A stretch of 64,000 bases of DNA from Verpa conica (lineage: Eukaryota > Ascomycota > Pezizomycetes > Pezizales > Morchellaceae): positions 1,178,001 through 1,242,000 of the forward strand of contig JAUFSD010000009.1 in the NCBI GenBank assembly GCA_033030425.1, written 5' to 3'. The notes beneath the pieces are model-generated. The model saw nothing but the letters and a program-made list of their open reading frames with translations. It had not been told where the DNA came from and did not search any database. Made by a program: the position numbers and the translations under genes. Below, one piece after another: positions 11,332-22,224 of the stretch (its first letter is position 1; each line of letters starts with the position of its first letter).

Positions 11332-12249
11332 TATTATTGTAGCTCTGAAGAGACGGTGGGGGGTGTATTGATTCTTTTTTGACAAGTGGAGACAGGAACA
11401 AAAGGAAGGACAACGGGGGAGGGGAGGGGAGGGGAGGTTTTTGATGCAAGGAGGGGAGGAGGATAGGCAGCTTACGTCTTTTTACAGAAGAATAGGGATA
11501 GGATAGGGGTGAGGCGGTTGAGTGGCTGACCGGGGGGGTGAGAAGCTACCTATTAACGGCTACCACCGTTATTTCCATCCATCAACCCAAACATAAGCAT
11601 GACACCCCCTCAAAACGCAAAAACAGGTTTCATGTATCATATATAATCACTCGTTTCTTCTACGAATGGATACTTGCAGGAAAACAGCACCCCTGCGTGT
11701 TCCCAGTGGTTGAAACCTGGTAGTGGGGATCGGGGATTTATTATAGAATAGGATAGAGTAGAGTACATGTAGCTATGGAGTAGTAGAATTTTCTCAATAA
11801 ATTCCCTAGGTTAGACTATATCGCTCCACAGAATGTTAGACCGTGTTCTATGCGTATATACATGCGCCCCTACTAGATGTATTCTTCCACGATCTTGGCT
11901 CAGATCCCGTCAGATCCCCATGGTAAATGTTCCGAACACTTACATGTAAGGCACATGTACTCCCAAGCCGCAAAGTAGTTGCTTGACGATATTTATTAAT
12001 ATGCCGTACCCATCATAAAATACAAAACAAAAAGACCTCCATACACCAATATTCCCAAGATAAAAATTCTCCTCCCATACCATTGCAAATTATACACCTT
12101 AATTTCGGGTACGAGAAAACTTTCACCTAAAAATATATCCTCACTTTACAACTACTCATCAAGTATAAAAACCACAAATATAATTCTATCAATCCCTTTC
12201 TAATAACATATCCTAAAAATCAGCTCACATCTAACCATAGGCCCTATGA
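11332..12249. other. Intergenic, no gene seen
   Basis: A GDT1 promoter side with G-rich runs (11415-11470), then an AT-rich spacer to the 3' end of ISC1. Nothing else is supported. Confidence 0.4.
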
Positions 12250-13930
12250 TCAGAGGAGCAACTGACCAGCATTACCCCCACCATTCGAATAGCCAACTCC
12301 CACTCCCTTCCCCGCTTCCGTCTCTGCAAGCTGTCTATACATCTTCATCTCCTCCTCAAATTCCTTCAACGCTCTCAGTTCTACCGCTATCGTTAGCCCC
12401 AATACTACAGCACAAAAAGAGGTGAGATAAACTTACCACTCCCCATAAACAAAAACCCTATCAGTCCATCCAATACTCCCGTAACCGCAACAACCCAAGA
12501 TACAAACATCAGTGCAAATGCAATTGCATTATGCGTACTCCACCATACGCCCACATGACATCCGATTATTACCGGAAGACTAGCCCAAAAGTGTGTGATC
12601 CGCCAGAAATATTCACCTTCCTGCCGCCTAGTGTACGTCGCTACCAAAGCAAGTACCTCGTCGATTATACTAGTAGGGAGATATCTTTCATATTCCACCT
12701 CACCCACTTGACCTACGATATGTGCTTCTTCTGCGCGGACCTCGCCAGCAACGTCCACAAGCATAGCTTCTGGGACTTTGCCTGGGCTCTTTGCAGCGGC
12801 CAATGCACGCTGTTGGGGGAGAGATGGTTCGAGTGACACATGCACCTCGACTGAGAAATGGTCCGACAGAGTACAGTACCCCCCAGCGCCTCCTTTACCA
12901 CCAGTTTGCGAGGGCATGGACATGGGCTCTGTCATGCCGACTATAACCTCCTCTACAGAAGAAGACGTAGGGGAGTGAAAAACATAGTCAAGACGTTTTG
13001 CGTAAGGGTCGTGGGTTTCTGGGGATGGAAGTGTGGGGGTTTCCATGCGCCATGTATTTAAAACAGAGTCGCATGTAACTCCGAAGTTCTCAATGTTGGC
13101 TTTTGCGGTGGATCCCGGGGGGGAGACTGGGGGGGTGTTGGGGTAAGCGGAGAGCCAAGAGTCGGAGACGAGGCCGTGGGTTGTTATGAGACGGTGAGCA
13201 AGAGATGGAGGGATCATGTTGAAGTCACCGGCCTTGAAAATTTAACACTAGGTCTCATGAGAACAGTAAAGGAAGACAGAAAAATACATACGCCAATGAC
13301 GACAGAGCCACGCAAGACGGCCCCACGCATTAGTTTAGCGATTTCCCACGCTTGAGCAGTACGGTGGCAGAGGTAGGTATCATTTACTTCGTACGGCGCG
13401 TGCAACTACTCCCCATTAGCATTGCTCCCTTTCCAAGTCATGGAAGTGCCACTAACATGCGTATTGAAAACTTCAATCAACCTCCCACTCGGATGTCTAA
13501 TACTCGCACAAGCCACACCCTTCCCCACATACCAATCCCCTCTCCAGAAAGCCGTTGGTCGGCCATTGAGCGGGTACCCAAACATGCTACTCGACTCAAG
13601 TGGCCATTTCGACAAGATGACAAGACCCCCACCCATTGCCCCAGAGAAGTAGAACTTGCCATAAGGTAGCACCGCGGAAGTCTTTGCACGGAGGTTCTCA
13701 TAATCGGCATAGACCCAGAACTCCTGAAGTGCAACAATATCGTGTGCAGGTGCAGCTCGGGCGATACGGAGAGCAATTTCGTTGAGACGTGCTACACGGT
13801 GTTTGGCAATATATTTGAGCTGTAGAGAGAGGTTAGGATATGACGTAGTAGAGAATCGAGATTTTGGACTTACACCCCAGCAGTTCATGGAGAACACCCT
13901 GATGGTGTCTTCACCGTTTACTTGAGCCAT
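12250..13930 (-). CDS. ISC1: Inositol phosphosphingolipid phospholipase C (neutral sphingomyelinase-like)
   Basis: Hydrolyses inositol phosphosphingolipids to ceramide at ER/mitochondrial membranes. Five exons (13930-13874, 13819-13457, 13405-13292, 13232-12437, 12380-12250) give 486 aa. The exonuclease-endonuclease-phosphatase fold is complete: NCWG near residue 17, the metal-binding Glu in ALQEFW, GGLVILSKWP, NTHLHAPY (joined over intron 2), VVIGAGDFNMIP (joined over intron 3) and the C-terminal SDHFSVEVH. Two hydrophobic helices follow the catalytic domain, then an acidic amphipathic tail, as in yeast Isc1, where the C-terminus binds anionic phospholipid. Introns are 51-59 nt. All key residues are present, so the enzyme should be active. 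Confidence 0.93.
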
Positions 13931-14420
13931 TGTAAGAGGGATATGCTGTGAGATGCAATGTAGTTGTTATCTATCTGCTATCTATATGTTTTCAGCGGTG
14001 AGGGGGAAAGAGAGGGGAGTGATGTTCAGCTGTCAGGTATAAGACCAAGGTAAACAGGACAATCTATCCTTTATATGGCTGAATAAATGCGTGATTGACC
14101 GGAAGAGGAAGTTGTCTCGGGGATAAATGAAGAGCTCCAGGGGACCAGTGAATGTCTCTGTCTCCCTTCAGCCTAGAATTATCTACATGGATAAAAAATA
14201 TCTATCAAATGGCGTGAATGTCCCTTCTTCAGCTCAGAATCCGAGATACTTCATAGAGCCCCTGTCCACAGAGCCGCAGCTTGGCCTGCATGAGTGATCC
14301 CTTGGCAGCAACTCCTCTAGAACTATTCGGAGATTCTCAAGCACGGGGGTTATCGAGGACTGTCAGTCTGCTATAGCATACATAATACATTACGCCCATC
14401 CAAAGGAAGTGAAAAACATC
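13931..14420. other. Divergent promoter ISC1 / SWD3
   Basis: About 490 bp between two divergent start codons. No distinct element is recognised. Confidence 0.4.
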
Positions 14421-15570
14421 ATGGACATTGATACCACCCCCCTCAGGCCCGAGCAACGTCAACGCGCAGAATCACCTCCCCGAGCGCGACGCCCAGAATA
14501 CGAGATCCGCTACACCCTCAAAGGACACAAGCTCGGAGTATCAGCCATAAAATTCTCTCCCGATGGCAAATGGCTTGCAAGCTGTTGTAAGTATTCTCTT
14601 ATTCCTGGAGAACTACAGCTTACCCTCTACCTAAACAGCTGCCGACAAGACTATAAAAGTCTGGCACGCAAAGACTGGAAAATACGAACAAACCTTTGAA
14701 GCCCACCTTGCCGGCGTCTCAGACATCGACTGGTCCCCCGACTCACTAACAATCGTCTCCGGTAGCGATGATAAAACCATCCGTTTATGGGATGTCCAAG
14801 CCGTACTTCTCCCCTCCTCCCTGCTCCCCACATTACAGACTAACAAGCCTCCATAGGGTAAAATGATCAAACTCCTCCATGGCCACCACAACGCAATCTA
14901 CTCCGTATCCTTCTCTCCTCGTGGTAACATTGTTGCCTCTGGCAGCTATGATGAAGCCGTCCGACTATGGGACATCCGATCTGGACGCTGCATGAAGACC
15001 CTCCCAGCCCATAGTGACCCCGTATCCGGTGTCCACTTCAACCGCGACGGAACACTAATTGTATCGTGTTCTCACGACGGTCTCATCCGTATATGGGATG
15101 TGAGCACGGGCCAGTGCCTACGCACAATTGTAGAGGAGGATAACGCCCCGGTTATGGGGGTAAGGTTTAGCCCGAATGGGAAACATATATTAGCGGGTAC
15201 GCTCGATAATTGTGTACGTTTGTGGGATTATCATCGTGGAAAGTGCTTGAAAACGTATATGGGACACCGGAATGAGAAGTATAGTATTTATTCGACGTTT
15301 GCGATTACGAAGGGGAGCTTTGTGTAGGTTTTTCTGCTTTTTTCTTATCCTAAAGTTAGCGAGAGATGCTAATGAGGGTGGGGATGTAGAATAGCAGGAT
15401 CGGAGGACTCGGATGTGTACCTTTGGGATGTACAATCGAAGGATGTGGTGCAGATTTTAGTAGGGCATGAGGATGTTGTGCTGGGTGTGGCGGCGCACCC
15501 GACGGATAATATTATTGCGAGCTGTGGGTTGGATATGACTGTGAAGATATGGATTGACTCGAGTAATTGA
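14421..15570 (+). CDS. SWD3: WD40 protein, COMPASS subunit Swd3 / WDR5
   Basis: A subunit of the Set1/COMPASS histone H3 Lys4 methyltransferase. Four exons (14421-14586, 14639-14802, 14857-15323, 15390-15570) give 325 aa with seven WD repeats after a short Pro/Arg-rich N-terminus. Diagnostic WDR5 blocks are present: the [22 protein letters not shown] first blade, then [62 protein letters not shown] and [18 protein letters not shown]. The last exon carries [12 protein letters not shown] and [12 protein letters not shown]. Introns of 52, 54 and 66 nt keep phase. The ATG at 14421 is used because the frame upstream of it has only a GTG. Confidence 0.92.
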
Positions 15571-16336
15571 AAGGATGGAGAGAATAGGGGGATTTTAATG
15601 AGGGACTGCCACAAAGGCCGCACAGGCGCAAAGGAGTTTTTAGGAATTTATCATGTTTTTCTTTTTTGTAATTTGCTCCATTTATGGAGCTGTATTATAA
15701 TACATGTAGTCTTCTCAAAGTATGCTTTTACTCTTGATACATATAATATGTACTGAAAGGAAAAGCGAGAATAAGTTTAGGGTTATTTACCTTATTTTAA
15801 AATTCTATAAGAGTTCGGATTGTTTTCTTTACTACATGTAAGTCCTTAAAATATCTAGAAATACAATAATCTTGTGAGTGATAGGCTATGATCTGCTTCT
15901 GTCACGGATAGGCATGACTAAGTTCTATATTTAATTTAGCTACAACCTTACCCTATAAATCAATAACCCTAATATTAACCCTAGATTCAAATTAATTAAA
16001 CCTCTAAACTTGCATCTTCAATTGGGCCGAAATTACCATTGGTAACTACGCGCATGTCAGACATTCCCAATCCTACCTAGAGTGACGTAGAATCTGTGTG
16101 AGTGACATGTTGAGTCACGCGCGTGTGACCATGTTTACATCCGCCCGATCACGTCCACCCATCAAACCCTAACATCCATCACCAAGTCAGGCACTCCCCA
16201 CCACCAGCAGCAATCGAAACAATAAAACCAATAACCAGCGCACCGCTAATCACTCGACACCCGATAGCTAATTATAAAAGAGGCGCAAGCCAAAAACAAA
16301 GTATAAAATTATATAAAGCAAGGAATCAGCAAAAAC
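15571..16336. other. Intergenic, no gene seen
   Basis: An SWD3 3' flank, AT-rich, then a more GC-rich promoter with a TATA-like box before 16337. Confidence 0.4.
16272..16279 (+). promoter_or_regulatory. TATA-like box
   Basis: TATAAAAG lies about 58 bp upstream of the ATG at 16337. This is sequence appearance only. Confidence 0.3.
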
Positions 16337-16723
16337 ATGGCAAGAACACGCACCGGCTCCACCGAGCCTGGTGGGCGCGTTCGTGGTATATCGCAGACGC
16401 CTTCAGAGGCCACCCGCGTCATTAGAGCCCAGAGGCATAAGTCAGCGTCGCCTGCGCCCAGCACTCTAGCACGGAAAACACAGTTCCGTAGGGATCAACC
16501 TACGCCGGTGCGCCCACTAGTCACCGCAGCACAGCAGCAGCAGCAGGCTGGCAATAATAAGGTTGTGAAAAATACGGGGAGGACAGGGGGGAAAAGGGCA
16601 AAGTCGGTTGATAGTGAGGGGAGGACATCGAGAGAGGGGTCAACAACGAGTTCTTCTGGGAGGGGGAATGGGTGGAGTGGGGTGGAGATCGAGCAAGTCA
16701 GACAGAGTAAGTCGGTTCCTTAA
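16337..16723 (+). CDS. Small basic hypothetical protein
   Basis: A 128-aa intronless frame with a good start context (AAAACATGGC) and a TATA-like box upstream. The product is Arg/Ser/Thr-rich and strongly basic, with a Gln run (QQQQQ) near residue 66 and no predicted globular core. The first residues, MARTRTGST, look superficially like a histone H3 tail, but no histone fold follows. A GTAAGT lies near the 3' end, but splicing from it to the downstream telobox gene runs into stops in the phases I tried. Function unknown. It could be a nucleic-acid-binding disordered protein or a chance frame. Confidence 0.4.
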   Translation: MARTRTGSTEPGGRVRGISQTPSEATRVIRAQRHKSASPAPSTLARKTQFRRDQPTPVRPLVTAAQQQQQAGNNKVVKNTGRTGGKRAKSVDSEGRTSREGSTTSSSGRGNGWSGVEIEQVRQSKSVP

Positions 16724-17022
16724 GCTGTGTGAAATGTGTGATGTGGGGAAGCTTTAAGCTTTATTCACACTCAATGGCCTTGTTCACTTGAATGCCACAA
16801 CTGCCAATCTAGAAAATACTCTGCCCATTCATCAAATCCATCCCTATCTACCCATCATTCTATTCATCTATTCATCTGTTCATCTATCCATCTATCCATC
16901 TATCCATCTATCCATCTATCCATCCATCTATTCACTTGTTCTTATCTCTTTCTGCTACTGCTTAATTTCGTATATACGCACATACATTTTTCCATCAATC
17001 TACAACTACACCATCAATCTTA
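16724..17022. repeat. ATCC/ATCT tetranucleotide microsatellite region
   Basis: About 16856-16930 is a run of CATC, TATC and CATT units such as ATCCATCTATCCATCTATCC. It lies in the short spacer upstream of the telobox gene and is a likely polymorphic marker. Confidence 0.8.
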
Positions 17023-19819
17023 ATGCTATCTGCTCAGGAATATAAGTTCAGAGTGAGTCGTATGTTTAAATGGCTAACACCCGCCGCACCAGCTCTCCCA
17101 CGTGTTCCGGAAGGCAACGAAGAAGCGCCAGTCCCCGACGCAACAAGATATATACCATCACCCAAAACTCAGCAGCGTGTACCTTCAGAATACTCTGTAT
17201 CACTATCTCCACTCTCATCTCCTGAACCAGATGTTTCCGGAACCCAATTGGAGGTTGAAGATATGGATGTGGACCTCATGCTTGAGACATTCCCGGACTT
17301 GGATGCATATGCGAAAAAGTTATTAGACCTCCTCATCTTGGACCCTCCTGACGAAAACTTACTACGGGATCTCCGTCTGCCGGGATCGAAATCATCAAAA
17401 CGCCTTAGACTATATGAGCAAAGCTTTACTGTATCCAAAAGTGCCTATGGAACATCAAAGTACCTATCGGCACACTACGTTGAGGTGGCTTTGCAAGGCA
17501 ACAAGAGCTTTAATCCGCTACTTCATAAATCAAACCTCGCTATACTAGCAACTTTTGCATGCACTGCTCAAGAGTGGGGTGATGGTACTTTTGAGGAACT
17601 GAAGGAGATCGAGAGGGATTTTCCGTCACAATTTGGCGATGTAGTGCATGAGATGAACTTCCAGGTTGCGTTGGACTTGAGGACCCAAACGCTGGTTATA
17701 GGACTGATGAAGAATCAAGATGTGGAGAACTTTGATCCTGATTTCTACCTACGACATTTCTTTATGGGAACCATCGACGAGGACGATCCTAGCAACACAC
17801 AGGGCTCAGAAGTGGTTAAGCCTTGGCCAGGGGTGAAGAGTATCATGGGGTGGAAAAAAAAGGTTCTCGATAGGATCATGCAAATCAGGTCCGCATTCGA
17901 GGAGGGTGACACAGATGAGGCTGTGGACTTCGATAAACTAACAAAACTGTTTCCATGGAATGAGTTTGTTGAGAGGATTTCGGGTTATGTTAAGGTCCGA
18001 CTGACTGAGATTGAGAAGTCAAGAGAGGGCAAAAGCGTTGAGGATCTGGTTAACTATGCAAAAAATCCACAAAGTCTAGAGATTATTGAAGAGAAGGCAC
18101 AAAGTGAGATTCTACAAGAGGAACCTACAGAGGCAATAGCTCCTAAAGATAATGCAGAGGTTTCTTGTCCAAAGTTAGCGGAAACCGAAGCTCAAGTCGA
18201 AGTAGGAGCAGAAGCCGTAACACTACAAGAATTTGACATAATTGACGATCGCAAAAGGTTAGTCTCTTGCGTTATACGCTGCAGCATCCTTTTCTTTACT
18301 TGGTATCGTAAGTTGCTAATAGATTCTTCTAAGCAGCCTCGGTATTAAACAGTTTAAGCAGCCCAACAGGGACCAAGATAAGAAAGATCGTGAAAGACTG
18401 GATTCGCCAGCAATTGTCTTTAATGCAGCACAAATGAGGGACCTAAAGAGAAGGAAGACCGTGCCAGTCCCTCAAAGAATACCTGAGATCCAAGTCGTTC
18501 CAAGAGTGGCAACTTCCTTAGGCGCCCAGGAAGCGGTCGGCATCAGCATAGCCCAAGTAAAATTCCTGAAAGACCGAAAATTAAGAATAGAACCCCTAAA
18601 GAAGCAGCCAGAAGAGCATGAAGATGTTGCAGTGGCTGGACCATCCCAGAAGGCACCGGTCTTTGCTGAATTGTGGTTTGGGGTTCTTAATAAACAGAAT
18701 AAAATTAAGAACAAAGAGAACGACAAATCTGTGGCCTCTATAATTCCTCCCTCACCTCAACCCCCTCAGAGAAAACGGAAAAGATTCATCGACCCCCAGG
18801 AAGGAGCCACCCGTGTTTCACAGATTGAGGAAGACATGCCCGAATCACCAGTGAAGCGACAAAAAGTGTATAAAGGAAAGGGCAAGGCCCAGCCGCGGGT
18901 TGAATACGAGAAAGAACAAGATAGTAGGCCCAATTATGACAATGAAGATGACGAAGAGGATGATATTTTCCAACAAGACCAAAGGAAGGAGAATGAAGAG
19001 AAACTAAAGAAGAGCAGGAGGAACTTACTGAGTACTAGCTCCGCCTCAAGTTCTTCGTCAGCTCTTATCAGAGTATCGAACTCCTCGGTGCAGCCTAGAG
19101 AGCAGCCGGTAGCTAGGCTTGAAGACCGCCGGCGCCAAATCGCACGCCCCAAAGACTCTAGAGGATCTAGAGGCTCTAAAGTCGACGCATCCTATGAGGG
19201 TAGGAATGAAGACGAAGATGATGATGATGATGATGATAGTGATAGTGATAGTGAGAGTGTTGATGAGGGTAGCGATGACGAGGGAGATATTAATCAGAAA
19301 CGTATCACACTTGTCAGTAGGGTTAATAGGCTAGCGAGAATAAGCCAGATAAGAAAGCCGAAAGCGCCAAGAGCGCCAGCCTTACCAAAAACAAGGGAGC
19401 CTTGGGGACAAGCGCAAACAGAATTGTTAGTTAAGAAGATCGGAGAGGAGGGCCCTAAGTGGGCAAAGATTAGAGATGTAAGTTTTTCTTGTTCAACAAA
19501 AATCAGGAATTGGACGTGTTTAATATGAGCAATAAACTGACTAATGTATGCTGTAGATGAGACTACACGAGTTTAGCGGACGGTCGAATATCCAGCTGAA
19601 AGACAAAGCGAGGAACATTAAATATGATTTCCTAAGGTAAATTCTTCCCTCCCCTTAACCAATAGCTAGAATTCACCTTTCCAAAGATATAACTGCTGAA
19701 TTTATTTAAACAGAGCCCGGATTCCTTTGCCTCATAATTTCGATCAGGTTACTATCAGCAGAAAGCAAATTGATGCTTTGAGAGATATGGGGATCGATTA
19801 TGACGGAGGATATGATTGA
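17023..19819 (+). CDS. TRF/Taz1-like telomere repeat-binding protein (TRFH-like region plus C-terminal telobox Myb)
   Basis: Four exons (17023-18257, 18337-19477, 19557-19636, 19714-19819) give 853 aa. The C-terminus (about 765-830) is a Myb domain: EPWGQAQTELLVKKIGEEGPKWAKIRD, then helix 3 with NIQLKDKARN, the telobox variant of VDLKDKWRN, followed by IKYDFLRARIPLPHNF. An all-helical segment at about residues 80-310 occupies the place of the TRF-homology dimerisation domain of Taz1, Tbf1 and TRF. Between them is a long charged linker with basic nuclear-localisation-like clusters (PPQRKRKRF) and an Asp/Ser run encoded by GAT/AGT repeats at about 19216-19256. The expected role is binding double-stranded telomeric repeats, or a Tbf1-type gene regulator. 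Three introns of 77-79 nt keep frame. Met 17062 is an alternative start. Confidence 0.8.
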
Positions 19820-20360
19820 GAACTTCGGAAGTACCTGCAGCAATGCTTTGACGATGTTTCCCCCCCCTGTCTTGCTTTACCTTCTATCCTCTTGACCTTG
19901 AATTTCTGTACCTTGTAACCCTCTTCCTCTATCTTACTTTACCTCAGAGGGGAATAAGTATACGTAGGTGTATACCCTGGGGTATGATTTCTTTACGCGG
20001 TTGGCCGACATGTCTTTATGCGGTTCTTGCGGCTATTTTTGTTAGTTTCTGGGAGCGGAAGCTAGCGTTAGGGTATGGAGCATAAGTTTTCAACCCCTTC
20101 AGTTGTTTCGTAACCCCTTGATGGCGGTTGTTTATCAGGGATACTGTTATTATTTTAATTTTTTCTCCCCTAGTATTTTCTTACACTCTTGTTTATTTGA
20201 CTGGCGCTGAAGGAGAAATGTATTCTCGGTTTTTTTTGTTCCAGAAGTCTTCGCGGATTTTAGGTTTACATATACTGTTTTCTTTACGTACTACCAAATT
20301 TTTCTGTGCTGCCATTATTAAATCAGTCATAAGTAAAATATGTACAATGGTATCAGATCT
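19820..20360. other. Intergenic spacer
   Basis: A 3' flank of the telobox gene and 5' flank of the tRNA. AT-rich, no gene seen. Confidence 0.4.
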
Positions 20361-20460
20361 GCACCGTTGGTGAAGGGGTATCATAGTTGCCTTCCACTAA
20401 TGTGACTAATAGTCACGTAATTGATAGCAACTGGGAAGGGTTCGAGTCCCTTACGGCGCA
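20361..20460 (+). tRNA. tRNA-Gly(UCC) with 29-nt intron
   Basis: The same 71-nt mature sequence as the gene at 8553-8652, on the opposite strand, with anticodon TCC and intron 20397-20425. The intron has the same length but a different sequence and contains a perfect hairpin, GTGACT-AAT-AGTCAC. The A-C mismatch at acceptor position 3-70 is shared. A T-rich stretch just after the gene (20461-20480) would terminate RNA polymerase III. A MITE starts 45 bp downstream. Confidence 0.92.
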
Positions 20461-20502
20461 TCTCTTTTCTCTTTTAATCTTTTCATATACTCTAGTTGGA
20501 GC

Positions 20503-20741
20503 TACTAGTGCAAAAATAAAGTCTGTTCGGTTTGGTACAAGCAACAAAGTCTACCCCAATGAAAATGTCAATAGCAAAAAATTCCCCTTATCCCTATTCA
20601 TATACATAAATTCTAATATAGTCTTCTGAAGCTTTGTAGCTCTAATTTCATCCTAAAATTAGTTGCTGTGAGGCTTAGTTGTGAGGTTGGTGGTTGCATC
20701 GCCATGTACCGAACCGAACAGACTTTATTTTCGCACTAGTA
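20503..20741. mobile_element. MITE with about 34-bp terminal inverted repeats and TA target duplication
   Basis: Left end CTAGTGCAAAAATAAAGTCT at 20505 and the reverse complement of CTAGTGCGAAAATAAAGTCT at the right end (20739) continue as near-perfect inverted repeats for about 34 bp with two mismatches. Both ends are bordered by TA (20503-20504, 20740-20741). The interior of about 170 bp has no transposase frame. Size, TIRs and TA duplication fit a non-autonomous Tc1/mariner/pogo-type element. The internal CTAG makes the exact end ambiguous by three bases. Confidence 0.82.
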
Positions 20742-22224
20742 TAGGTGTCATTTCTCTTTGGATGTTTAAAGAATAGCTAGAGGTATTCCCGTGACCCCCG
20801 AGCCGTAACTAAAAACACAGATTGGATCGCAATCATTTACGGAACACACCAACAGAGCCCTATTTTCAGCTTATTGCTTTGAAAGCAATAAAATTTAAAC
20901 AAACTAAGTTTTCAAAGAGGCTTATATGATCTTGAAATCCCTCGCTTAATTTTCCTAGGTTTACTAGAAACTATTGCCTCTAATAAAGGCCCCCCAAACA
21001 GAAAGATACCCCCAAAATCATGACTTTTTGTGGAAATTTGTGATACAACCAACAAAACAACATTGTAATTAGTCTAGCAGCACAATTTAGTTTATTTGAA
21101 GCATTTTATGGGTGCTCTGGGGAGACCGAGATTTGGTGTTCTGGCACGTACATGTCACCCCCCCCCGATCAGGGTAATTACGGCCCTAGTACTTGTACTT
21201 TCAGACCTTGTCAAGGTTTTCATATAACTTCATATTTTACTAATGACTTATTCGTAGTAAATAGAGACCAAGATCCCAGTTATTAACTTCTATAAGGTAG
21301 GAGGGGCTATATAAGATGAAAGTTATAGCTAAGGGAATACTAGTTAGCACCTCTCAACAAAGTTCTCTACTAGTAGATATCAATCTTAGGTTTTGCTGGG
21401 CTTTGATTAAACCGTGATAAGTTTCAGTGCGACATTAACGAGTTTCATGCTGGCTGGCTGGCCAATTTTCGTCATGAAACATCACTCGTTATTCCTATAC
21501 CTTTCTTTTATATAAGCGCATAAGAGAACTTGGCAATTATTAGAAATAACTCTATCATCTGCTGCTCGTAAATAACTCCGTTCTAAAGTGCAAATCTATC
21601 TACTCTAAGAAACCGAAAGCTCTACCATAACACTTATTTTTCTGTTCCTAAGAACCGTCTACAGAGTGTCTCTTAATGCAACCAACGAACCCCCCTCCCC
21701 TTAAAGGTCGTCAAAAATATTCATGACATGAGAAGTATATAGACTTCTGATCCACGCTTTCTAGGTCATCTTGCTTCTTTCCCGGTCGCGAGGTGTCAAG
21801 ATCAGACAAAGCTTCATGAAGGAGAGGCGATGTGGGGGTGCTTCTCTGTAAATTCGTTATTAGTAAATATTTATTAAACCACACCTAGATCTTATTCATC
21901 AAATCTCAATAATAATAGTAGTAGTAGTATAGTAAATAGTTGCTTAACGCTAAGCCTTATCTATATCTTTCTCATGATTCCTGTTATAGAAGTAACCCCG
22001 GATAGATTGATATGTAATGACTCCGAAGTTAAAGGGCTATATCCAACAGTCAACGTACCACAATATCTCGAAATTTAAAGTGAGTCTTAAAAACAATAAA
22101 ACCCCCAAATACACATATTGCACACACCATAACCAGTTCTTGAAATCCCCTCCCCCCTAAATCGCAACGCCAAAACAAGATCCAGAAGTATGTATCTCAA
22201 ACACAAAAATAAAAAGCAGCAAAC
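20742..22224. other. AT-rich intergenic region
   Basis: About 1.5 kb without a supported gene. It has C-runs near 21163, a short dispersed inverted repeat around 21440-21490 (AACGAG..TTTCATG / CATGAAA..CTCGTT), and a GTA repeat near 21909. Probably decayed repeats. Confidence 0.4.

Noticed and set aside
16856..16930. Tandem CATC/TATC repeat as a CRISPR array or satellite
   Set aside because: Four-base units without spacers in a eukaryotic genome; a simple microsatellite.
16700..17040. Splicing the 16337 ORF (GTAAGT near its end) into the telobox gene
   Set aside because: The acceptors tried give immediate stops or run into a stop before 17023; the telobox frame has its own ATG.
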